From positions 8,127,765 through 8,191,764 of the forward strand of contig NZ_CP022163.1 of NCBI RefSeq assembly GCF_002305855.1: a stretch of DNA of 64,000 nt. The letters run 5' to 3'. The DNA comes from Melittangium boletus DSM 14713 (lineage in GTDB: Bacteria; Myxococcota; Myxococcia; Myxococcales; Myxococcaceae). Below the pieces are notes generated by a model that did no database searches, was not told where the DNA came from, and worked only from the letters and a program-made list of their open reading frames with translations. Within the stretch, counting starts at the first letter, position 1; every line of letters begins with the position of its first letter. Positions 1 to 7,068 of this stretch are shown here, piece by piece. Made by a program: the position numbers and the translations under genes.

Positions 1-872
1 AACGTGCCGCAGTAGCGCACCATCTCCTCCACCGCCGAGGGGATGAGGGCGCGATCCTCCCGCAGCCGTTGGAGCTGCTCCGGATGCCGTAGCAGCTCCA
101 GCAGGCCGTTGCCCAACAGGTGCGCGGTCGTCTCGTAACCGCCGACGAGCAGCAGGAAGACCATGCTCATCAACTCCTCGGCGCTCAGCCGATCCCCCTG
201 CTCCTGCACGGCGATCAACGCGCTGATCAGATCGTCCTGGGGCTGCTGACGGCGCCGCTCGAAGAGTTCCTCCAGGTACTTGAAGAAGAGCTGGTAGGCC
301 TCGCGGGCCTTCTCCTGGGAGTCCTTCGACGGAGGGGCGAAGAACGTCTGCGTCCACTCGCGGAACTGGTCGCGGTCCTCGGAGGGAATCCCCAACAGCT
401 CGGCGATGACGATGACGGGCAGCGGGAAGGCGAGCACCTTGAGGAAGTCCGCTCCGGAGCCCTGGGCCTTCAAGTTCTCCAGCAGCTCCGAGCAGATCGC
501 CGTGATGCGCGGGCGCAGTTCCTCGATGCGGCGCGGGGTGAAGACCTTGGACACCAGCGAGCGCATCCGCGTGTGGTCCGGCGGGTCCACGGTCAGCAGG
601 TGCCGACTGAGCGACCTCAGCTTATGGCCGAAGAATCGCTGGCGGACCGTCTCGGGCAGGCGGGTGGGGTCCTGCGTGAAGCGGGGATCCCTCACCATCG
701 AGACCACATCGTCGTAGCGCGTCAGCAGCCAGAAGTGCATTCCCAGTTGGGGATCCGTGATCCGGGCGACGGGGAACTCCTCCCGCATGCGCTTGTAGAG
801 AGGGAACGGGTTGGCGCGCACGTGGGGAGACCACAGCGTCTCTCCCTCCGCGAACAGGGGGCTGGTCGTCAT
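1..872 (-). CDS. cytochrome P450, N-terminal part (runs off the window)
   Basis: Reading leftwards from the ATG at 872 gives about 290 residues of a soluble bacterial class I P450 beginning MTTSPLFAEGETLWSPHVRA. The C-helix stretch LLTVDPPDHTRMRSLVSKVF carries the usual heme-propionate His and Arg. The I-helix LLLVGGYETTAHLLGNG holds the oxygen-activating Glu-Thr pair, and the K-helix Glu-x-x-Arg (EEMVR) is reached just before the window ends. The heme-Cys loop therefore lies outside. Such enzymes hydroxylate or epoxidise small molecules using electrons from a ferredoxin; the substrate cannot be told from the sequence. No redox partner is visible in the window. Family assignment is sure, substrate unknown. 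Confidence 0.93.
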   Translation of the reverse strand, partial: MTTSPLFAEGETLWSPHVRANPFPLYKRMREEFPVARITDPQLGMHFWLLTRYDDVVSMVRDPRFTQDPTRLPETVRQRFFGHKLRSLSRHLLTVDPPDHTRMRSLVSKVFTPRRIEELRPRITAICSELLENLKAQGSGADFLKVLAFPLPVIVIAELLGIPSEDRDQFREWTQTFFAPPSKDSQEKAREAYQLFFKYLEELFERRRQQPQDDLISALIAVQEQGDRLSAEELMSMVFLLLVGGYETTAHLLGNGLLELLRHPEQLQRLREDRALIPSAVEEMVRYCGT

Positions 873-980
873 GGAGCGCTCCTTCGCATGGAAGGCTCCG
901 ATTTTAGAACTTCGATGCGTGGGGGTACAGACCTGCCTACCACCCAGGCCGCTCGAGGAACACGATGACCCGCCAAGGAA

Positions 981-1352
981 TCAAGGGGGATTGAAGGTAC
1001 CTGCCCTCCATTGCTCGAGCGTTCTCTCCGCGGAGAAGCCCACCAGCCCGCCAGCGTGTTGAGCGATTTCGGTCAGCACCCGCTCCGCCTCGGCTGACGC
1101 GAACTCCAACACCGAGCCCGCGACCCAGCATCGGGTTCCCGGGTCTGGATCATCGAGCAGTTTCAATTGTTGGCGTTCCGCATCAAGACCTCTTGCCCGC
1201 AGTTCTCCGCGTATCGCGACGAGAAGATCGTACATGCGGTTTGCTTCTTTTGGTTTGCCTGCGTAAATCGCGGGCCACCTTTCGGCGGAGAGGGTCCTGG
1301 TTTTTTCAATCAACTCTTCTGTGGAAAGCTTCTTGATCTGGGTCTTCTTCAC
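981..1352 (-). CDS. DUF2019-like immunity protein (SitI-type)
   Basis: A 123-residue, probably all-helical cytoplasmic protein (start MKKTQIKKLSTEELIEKTRT, no signal peptide). The pattern of a helix with YDLLVAIRGELRARG followed by LLDDPDPGTRCWVAGSVLEF resembles small DUF2019-type immunity proteins, in which helical repeats bind a cognate nuclease. Its ATG overlaps the stop codon of the upstream toxin gene by 4 bases (ATGA), so the two are translationally coupled, as expected for a toxin/antidote pair. The role is inferred mainly from position; the family match is by pattern only. Confidence 0.65.
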   Translation of the reverse strand: MKKTQIKKLSTEELIEKTRTLSAERWPAIYAGKPKEANRMYDLLVAIRGELRARGLDAERQQLKLLDDPDPGTRCWVAGSVLEFASAEAERVLTEIAQHAGGLVGFSAERTLEQWRAGTFNPP

Positions 1353-2761
1353 GGAGCGGCTCCGAACTGTTTCAAGATCATCAGGCCGAAAGCGCGTTGC
1401 TCTTCATAGGATTTCGTGCGAAGCCATTCGCGCACGACCAGGCCGCCTGTTTCGTCGGACTTGGTTGAGTAGTATGCGCTTATTGTGTCGTGCTTGGTCT
1501 TGTTTACTTTAATCACATTTTCAGTGTTATGAATGGCCTCAGGACCGAATCGCTCGACATTGGGCTTTCGCTGTTCGACGATGTGGTGCCATGCTTTGTC
1601 TTTGCCCGCGGGGCCCATGGCCTTCTTGAACGCGTCAAAGGACTTGAATGCGCGATGGCCATTGGGGAGAGTTTTTCCCCCCTTGGGGCTCGTGTGCCTT
1701 CCATTTGAGGCTTGCCCGTCCGCACCGTTCCGGGCGGTCATGAACACCGCATTGATTGGGAGGACAGCGCGGAGCGTGCCTTCATTCACGGAAATAATGA
1801 CTCGTTCGGCGCCGCTTGCCGCACTCATCAAGCGCAGCCCAGTGTTTCGCTCGACCGTGCGCGAGGCTTGCCCGAAACCCGGCATTTTCGGCGCCTTCGA
1901 CGCGATCGCCGCCGTTTCACCTATGGCCGCTGTCGCCACCATGACGAGAATTCGCACGCTATTGGGACCGATGACTCGTCCGAACCTCTCGCCGACTTCC
2001 CGCAGTTCCGCGAAAGTGGAGGCTCGTGGCGCGTTTTCGTAAAGCTGTGCATAGGCTCGCAGCAGGTCGAAGAACTCCCATCCGAGATAGCCCCACATGA
2101 GCACGGAAAACGTGAGGGCTACCCCCTTCGTCAAGGGCTCCGGTGCAAGCATGAGCGCCATGTAGGCCGTGATGGTGAAGCTGAGAGTGGCCAGCAACCG
2201 CGTGGGGTTGAGCATGGCTCGCACTTCTGTATCTACCCCATCCAGTGCGGGTCCCACCGCGAGAGCCAGGGCAATGCTGCGCTTATCCGTGGCTTGCAGG
2301 TGGGGCCCATCATCAAGGAGTGTCAGGCAATCACCCGGGGTTCCTCGCCGCTGGCAAAACCGCCCATAGGACTGGGCCAGTTCTGATTGCCACGATTCGC
2401 CGCTCAAGGGCGTGGATGTCAACGCCAGCTTTCGGCCTACGTACAGTGGTGGATGTGAAGTAGATACCCTTAGAGGACCCTGGAGCCAGAATGTTGTCAG
2501 GGCGGCCGTAAGCTCGGATGCACTGACCTGCACTGGCTGAAAGTCCGTGGGCAGGTTGGAAAAGACGGTTTCACTCTCGTCCCCGCCTTCATCGTCGGTT
2601 TCCGCTGACGGAGGAGAAGGGTGACGGTGTTCTAAACCCCCGCCTGTGGTCCTTCCCGAGGCACACGCTGTCATCAGCATCAGCGCGGCCAAGGCGAACG
2701 CACCCACGCGGTAGCGGCAGCGCTCCTCCACAGGGTGCGAAGAGTGGGAATGGCTAGGCAT
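1349..2761 (-). CDS. SitA-like lipoprotein polymorphic toxin
   Basis: 470 residues starting MPSHSHSSHPVEERC; this ATG is preferred because an AAAGGAG box lies 5 bases upstream. A signal peptide ends in a lipobox (LMTAC), so the mature protein is a lipoprotein with Cys at about residue 33. An Asp/Glu/Pro-rich linker follows, then a domain with a hydrophobic pair of helices (about 200-240) that recalls the SitA5 family of Myxococcus, whose members are passed between kin by TraA/TraB outer-membrane exchange. The C-terminal 85 residues contain WHHIVEQRKPNVERFG, IHNTENVIKV and H-x-x-I-x-x-YYSTK, a layout of HNH/EndoVII-superfamily nuclease toxins. The immunity gene follows with 4-base overlap. GC is visibly lower than in neighbours. 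The lipoprotein/toxin reading is strong; the delivery route is inferred from the family. Confidence 0.82.
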   Translation of the reverse strand: MPSHSHSSHPVEERCRYRVGAFALAALMLMTACASGRTTGGGLEHRHPSPPSAETDDEGGDESETVFSNLPTDFQPVQVSASELTAALTTFWLQGPLRVSTSHPPLYVGRKLALTSTPLSGESWQSELAQSYGRFCQRRGTPGDCLTLLDDGPHLQATDKRSIALALAVGPALDGVDTEVRAMLNPTRLLATLSFTITAYMALMLAPEPLTKGVALTFSVLMWGYLGWEFFDLLRAYAQLYENAPRASTFAELREVGERFGRVIGPNSVRILVMVATAAIGETAAIASKAPKMPGFGQASRTVERNTGLRLMSAASGAERVIISVNEGTLRAVLPINAVFMTARNGADGQASNGRHTSPKGGKTLPNGHRAFKSFDAFKKAMGPAGKDKAWHHIVEQRKPNVERFGPEAIHNTENVIKVNKTKHDTISAYYSTKSDETGGLVVREWLRTKSYEEQRAFGLMILKQFGAAP

Positions 2762-2818
2762 TCTTGCTCCTTTCAAGCGGGAGCATGGGGGGTGAGGTCG
2801 AAACGCGGGCCCGCGTGT

Positions 2819-4627
2819 TCAATCCACGTGGTGGATCCAGATGTTGCGCGTCACGATGTTCGGCTGGGCGAGCAGATCCGCGATGCGCTGTCCTCGGGGC
2901 ATCAGCCGGTTGAAGGGGTAGCCGCACTCCCGGGCATCCCCTGGCTCGCCGCCCTCGGTGTCCAAGGACGTGTCGGTGATCATCACCTGGAAGCGGAAGA
3001 GCATGCCCTCGCGCCGGCCCCGGGGCAGGAGCAGGTGGGCGGGCCAGCCGCGCTCGTGCACCACGGACGCCAACCGGGAGGGCCGGTAGATGACCGCGCG
3101 CTCCGAGGGCTGGAGCGTATGGACGAAGCGGTCCATCTCCATCCACATCCGGCGATCCTCGGCGAAGGCGTCCGCCACCAGGTGGATGCGAATCGTCACC
3201 GTCTGCTCTCGCGGCAGTGGGTTCTCCACCCGGAGGAAATAGGTGAAGGGCTCGTGCACCAGCCGGGGCGTGAGCTCTTCCGTTCCATCTGGCAGGCGCA
3301 CCGGATGCTGACCCAGATGCGTGCGCAGGGTGTGCGTGCTCACGAAGAAGGACGGGGGCGGCTTGTCCCAGTGCTCACCCCCGAAGGTGGCTTGCCCCCA
3401 GCCCTGTCCATCGAAGTCCGGCGCATCCGCCCCGGGGATGTCCTTGTTGAAGCAGAGCAGGAAGTCGGGACTCTGGTGGGCGGGGTAGACGCCGTCGCCA
3501 ATCCACTTGCGCATCCGTACCGGGGGCGCGTCGGACAGGTCATGCGGGGGCAGGTGGGCGCATTGCCAGGCGTCGAGGATGTCGTCCACGTGGCGGTGCC
3601 ACCGGTAGAAGAGCGGATCCCTCGCCGCCGTGGCGGGAGAGCCCAGGACGCTGGGCAATCCCGTCGTGTCTCGCGGCCCCCGCAGGTTCGCGAGCAGCAC
3701 CTGTCCCAGGTGATGGAACGCGCCATGGGGGCCGAGCGGGTCCCTCCAGGCCTCGCCATCCACCGAGCCCGGGGTGGACTCGGCCGTATGGGCGAGCTGT
3801 TCCAGACTCTCGAGGTCGATGGGCGTATCCCCATGCCACAGCAGCCCCGAGGAGGCCCCGGTACAGAGCCGGTCGCGGCGCGTGGCGTGATCCATGATGT
3901 CGTAGCCGGGCAGGCCCTGAAGGCTCACTCCCGCTGGACGGGGCGCGAAGCCCGGAAGCCGGGAGTCATAGCCCTCGTTGATGGGGGCCATGTAGTCCTG
4001 CAAGGGCACGACCCGGGGCATGCCGAACGCCAGCCGCTCGGTGTCGTAGCGGGCCAGCAGTTGCTGGTGCGTGAACCAGTACCGCTCGCTCCGCCGCGCG
4101 GGCAGCACGCGCCGTGAGGGCTCGATGGGGTCGGGGTGGCCCGCGGAGGGAAAACGCACCCGCCAGGTGTCGACGGCGTCGTTGAGCCCCGCGTCCTCGC
4201 GGAAGTAGTCGAGCCACACCTCCGCGCCGGGCACGCCGGGAGGCGCCTTGCGCGGCGGCTCCGTGCGGCGTGAGGGCACCACGAGGTGGGGGGCTCGCTC
4301 CTCCAGGGAGGGAACGGCGAAGGCGCGGCCCTCGGGATGGTGGGCGAGGAAGACGCGCAGCGCGTACCGGGTCTCCTCCGGATCACCCTCGCTCATCCGC
4401 CGTTCGGCCTCGTCCACCACCGCCGCCAGCCCCTCCTCGCCCGGCCGGGCATTGGCCAGCGTCATGAAGTGGGCCGCCACGGACAGGGCCCGCTCCAGGT
4501 GCGAGGGGAGGGCGGGCAGGAAGCGCCGCGAGTGCTCTCCCAGGAGGTCTCGTGGCAGGGGGAGCGGGAGCGATGCGGCCTGGCACAACAAGGCCCGCAG
4601 CCGGGCGTGCGACGGCGGGGGGCTCAC
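2819..4627 (-). CDS. arthropod hemocyanin/phenoloxidase-type protein with degenerate copper sites
   Basis: 602 residues from a GTG that overlaps the yebC stop (GTGA). All three domains of arthropod hemocyanins can be followed: a helical N domain (about 1-125; ALRVFLAHHPEGRAFAVPSL), a copper-type M domain (135-360) and an Ig-like C domain (about 450-602; EPFTYFLRVENP, LLPRGRREGMLFRFQVMITD, CGYPFNR). In the M domain YFREDAGLN, FTHQQLLARYDTERLAFGMP and DPLFYRWHRHVDDI are nearly family-perfect. Of the six copper ligands, by alignment from memory, His187 (CuA), His305 and His344 (CuB) remain, but the first two CuA His are Val152 and Arg156 and the second CuB His is Gln309. It probably cannot bind oxygen as a type 3 pair, and may be a storage or structural protein like insect hexamerins. 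No signal peptide. Confidence 0.88.
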   Translation of the reverse strand: MSPPPSHARLRALLCQAASLPLPLPRDLLGEHSRRFLPALPSHLERALSVAAHFMTLANARPGEEGLAAVVDEAERRMSEGDPEETRYALRVFLAHHPEGRAFAVPSLEERAPHLVVPSRRTEPPRKAPPGVPGAEVWLDYFREDAGLNDAVDTWRVRFPSAGHPDPIEPSRRVLPARRSERYWFTHQQLLARYDTERLAFGMPRVVPLQDYMAPINEGYDSRLPGFAPRPAGVSLQGLPGYDIMDHATRRDRLCTGASSGLLWHGDTPIDLESLEQLAHTAESTPGSVDGEAWRDPLGPHGAFHHLGQVLLANLRGPRDTTGLPSVLGSPATAARDPLFYRWHRHVDDILDAWQCAHLPPHDLSDAPPVRMRKWIGDGVYPAHQSPDFLLCFNKDIPGADAPDFDGQGWGQATFGGEHWDKPPPSFFVSTHTLRTHLGQHPVRLPDGTEELTPRLVHEPFTYFLRVENPLPREQTVTIRIHLVADAFAEDRRMWMEMDRFVHTLQPSERAVIYRPSRLASVVHERGWPAHLLLPRGRREGMLFRFQVMITDTSLDTEGGEPGDARECGYPFNRLMPRGQRIADLLAQPNIVTRNIWIHHVD

Positions 4628-5325
4628 TTGAGCCCGACGTAGATGTTCTGCACGTCGTCGTCCGCGTCCATCGCCTCGAGGAAGGCCTCCACCTCGGTGC
4701 GGGCCTCGCCCTCGAGCTGCACCGGGTTCTTGGCGATCCACGCGAGGTTCTGCGCGCTCACCGTCCACCCCAGGCCCGCGAGCGCCTTGCCCACCGTGTC
4801 CACGTCCGTGGGGCCCGTGAGGAAGCGCGAGGCGCCCTCCTCACCCGGCTCCACGTTGTCCGCCCCGGCCTCGATGGCGGCCGTCTCCGCGTCGGCCCCG
4901 CCCTCGGGCGGCGTGGCCTCGATGACGCCCATGCGGTTGAAGTCCCACGACACCGCGCCCGTGGTGGCGATCTGCCCCTTGCGGAAGAGCACCCGGATGT
5001 TGGTGGCGGTGCGGTTCTTGTTGTCGGTGAGGCACTCGACGATGACGGGGACCTGGTGGGGCGCGAAGCCCTCGTAGGTGACGAGCTCGTAGTTCACCGG
5101 CTCGTCGAGCAGGCCCGCGCCCTTCTTGATGGCGCGCTCCAGCGTGTCGCGCGGCATGGAGGCCTTCTTGGCCTGCTCCACCGCCATGCGCAGCCGGGGG
5201 TTGGACCCCACCTCCGGCCCACCCGCCTTGGAGGCGATGATGAGTTCCTTGACCAGCTTGGTGAACAGCCGACCCTTCGCGGCCGCGTGCTCCGTGCGGC
5301 CCTTGTGTTTCCACTGAGCGCCCAT
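4624..5325 (-). CDS. YebC/PmpR/TACO1 family protein
   Basis: 233 residues, start MGAQWKHKGRTEHAAAKGRL, then FTKLVKELIIASKAGG and SNPRLRMAVEQAKKASMPRD, the typical N-terminal helical bundle; later YEGFAPHQVPVIVECLTDNKNRT and VSWDFNRMGVIE, and an acidic C-terminal VEAFLEAMDADDDVQNIYV. Length matches the family (about 235-250). YebC proteins were first described as DNA-binding regulators; the mitochondrial member TACO1 and bacterial members have since been tied to translation of difficult (for example proline-rich) stretches. The N-terminus is closer to the YeeN-like branch than to classic MAGHSKWAN YebC. The downstream hemocyanin-like gene overlaps its stop codon by 4 bases. Confidence 0.9.
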   Translation of the reverse strand: MGAQWKHKGRTEHAAAKGRLFTKLVKELIIASKAGGPEVGSNPRLRMAVEQAKKASMPRDTLERAIKKGAGLLDEPVNYELVTYEGFAPHQVPVIVECLTDNKNRTATNIRVLFRKGQIATTGAVSWDFNRMGVIEATPPEGGADAETAAIEAGADNVEPGEEGASRFLTGPTDVDTVGKALAGLGWTVSAQNLAWIAKNPVQLEGEARTEVEAFLEAMDADDDVQNIYVGLK

Positions 5326-5358
5326 GTCCGGGCTCCTACCTCCCGGGGGCCCTCCGGT

Positions 5359-5862
5359 TCAATACAGATCGGCGCTCTCCGTCTCGGAGAGACGCTGGAA
5401 GGTGCCCGCCTGGCGCTTGTAGGTGACGGACTTGACGTTCACCTGGCCATTGCGGTCCAGGTCCGCCTGGGCCGTCACCACGACGGTGTCGGGCGCGGGG
5501 CTCGTGACGTCGTAGCGGTAGTAGAGCGACCCCTCCGGGGTCCACCCCAGCTCGGCCCAGTGGCCCACCTCCGCCGAGAACGCCTGCCGGGAGCCATCCG
5601 GCGCGTGGTCCGGATTGCGGGGCAGGTCGGGCGTCAGCCCCCCGGGAAGCTGGCCCCCGTGCGTGCTGGCGTAGTCATTCACCGCCTGGATGATGGCGTT
5701 CATCATCACCTCCCGCTCGCCCTGCTTCGTGCGCACCACGGCGCCGGAGATTCCAGGCAGGGCCAGCGCGACGATGAGCCCGATGATGGTGACGGAGATC
5801 ACCAATTCGATGAGTGTGAAGCCCCGGCCCGAGGCCAGGTGGTGGGACCGTGATCGCGACAT
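5359..5862 (-). CDS. type IV prepilin-like / pseudopilin protein
   Basis: 167 residues with a class III signal: a basic 14-residue leader ending in Gly, then FTLIELVISVTIIGLIVALA with Glu at mature position 5, the recognition site for prepilin peptidase (cleavage and N-methylation). The C-terminal globular part (VNDYASTHGGQLPGGL, YYRYDVTSPAPDTVVVTAQA, LDRNGQVNVKSV) looks like a minor pilin or type II secretion pseudopilin. It is not the main PilA type, lacking a clear disulfide loop. No other pilus assembly gene is adjacent; the gene downstream is yebC and the one upstream is an unknown single-span membrane protein, so its machine must be encoded elsewhere. Confidence 0.85.
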   Translation of the reverse strand: MSRSRSHHLASGRGFTLIELVISVTIIGLIVALALPGISGAVVRTKQGEREVMMNAIIQAVNDYASTHGGQLPGGLTPDLPRNPDHAPDGSRQAFSAEVGHWAELGWTPEGSLYYRYDVTSPAPDTVVVTAQADLDRNGQVNVKSVTYKRQAGTFQRLSETESADLY

Positions 5863-5910
5863 GGGTGAACCCCCCTTTCCGCGTGTGGATGGAAGCTGAA
5901 GCGCGAGGAC

Positions 5911-6804
5911 CTACGGCGTGCTGGATCGGCCGGTGGAGGAATCCGCCCTGTGGGCGGGGGCCACCAGGTAGCTGCCCGGGCCGAGCGTCGTCACCTGCAT
6001 TCCCTTGGCTTCCTGCAGCCGCAGCCAGGCGCGTTGCTCCTCGGTCTCCGGGCCCAGCAGGGTCGAGCGCACGAGCAGGGCGCCGCTGTCCGGGTGGGGC
6101 ATGACGAGGGCATGGGGCGCCGCGTTGGACGTGGCGTCCTTGGGCGAGAAGGCGCGCGACCTCGCGCGGCCCTGGAGGGTGGACACCCCGGCCACCGCGG
6201 CCATCGTCAGGGTCAGCACGAGTGCGGCGGACAGGGCGGGAGGGGGAATCGCCCACCGGCGGGTGGCCCGGTGCGGTGGGGCCGCCCGCGAGGCGGTGGG
6301 GAGGCGAGGGCTCCGCCGGGGAGGAGCCCGCCGGACCTCGGCCACGGCCTTCACGGAGCGCAGGAACACACTGGCCTCTTCGTTCAGCCGCTCACCGGCG
6401 GTGTCGAGCGCGAGTGCCAGCTCGGGCGAGCTGGACGTGGCGACGCGTAGCGCGCTCAACATCTGGTTCACCTCGATGAGGAGGGCGCGCAGGGCCACGG
6501 CGCTGCGGCGGGCGCCCGCGGCGGGGAGGAGATCCGCCGCCGCGGCCAGCCGCCAGCGCACCACGGTCGCCTCGCGCAGGAGCGGACAGAAGCCTCGGCC
6601 GGAGATGGCCTCCCGCTCGGGAGGGGTGAGCTTCTCGAGCACCCGGCGGGCCTTGGGCAGGGGCATCGGGAGCGTCAGTCGGTCTCGCAGCGCCTCCAGC
6701 GCCTGGGGGCGGGAGGGCACATTGCCCGGCCAGGCGGTGTCGGAGTCCACGTTCCAGCGTTCATCCAGTACCGGGGGAGGGGGTCTGTTCGAGGGATTTG
6801 CCAT
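5911..6804 (-). CDS. hypothetical protein with one membrane span
   Basis: 297 residues that I do not recognise. The N-terminal 150 residues are Leu/Ala/Arg-rich and probably helical (TPPEREAISGRGFCPLLREA, RALLIEVNQMLSALRVATSS). A basic, proline-rich linker (about 155-190) precedes a single transmembrane helix PALSAALVLTLTMAAVAGVS, and a roughly 80-residue C-terminal part that would lie outside the cytoplasm follows. The arrangement, a cytoplasmic helical domain plus one span, is that of a bitopic adaptor. It precedes the prepilin gene by about 48 bases in the same direction, so co-transcription is possible; a link to pilin function is conjecture. Confidence 0.6.
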   Translation of the reverse strand: MANPSNRPPPPVLDERWNVDSDTAWPGNVPSRPQALEALRDRLTLPMPLPKARRVLEKLTPPEREAISGRGFCPLLREATVVRWRLAAAADLLPAAGARRSAVALRALLIEVNQMLSALRVATSSSPELALALDTAGERLNEEASVFLRSVKAVAEVRRAPPRRSPRLPTASRAAPPHRATRRWAIPPPALSAALVLTLTMAAVAGVSTLQGRARSRAFSPKDATSNAAPHALVMPHPDSGALLVRSTLLGPETEEQRAWLRLQEAKGMQVTTLGPGSYLVAPAHRADSSTGRSSTP

Positions 6805-7068
6805 GGGCCCACGCCAGGGAGAGGGGGTGAAGCGTCATCCACGCTGTCGCCGGGCCTCGGGGGGGTGCCCCGAAGCCCTGGACAGATAGATGGGGGGTGG
6901 CGTGGGGCGCGACCATTGCCCCGGAGTCCTAATTTTCCGCCTCCGCTGTTGTCCTCACGTGTCCGTGTCTGAACAGCGAACCTGCTCCCTGACTTGGAGT
7001 GAAGGAACTCAATCCTATGTTCGGAGCGCCGCAACAGCGGATGCACTCCCGTGGGAAGAAATCCAATC

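Noticed and set aside
7051..7068. GTG at 7051 as start of the vWA gene.
   Set aside because: It overlaps the GGGAAGAA box that correctly spaces the ATG at 7069.
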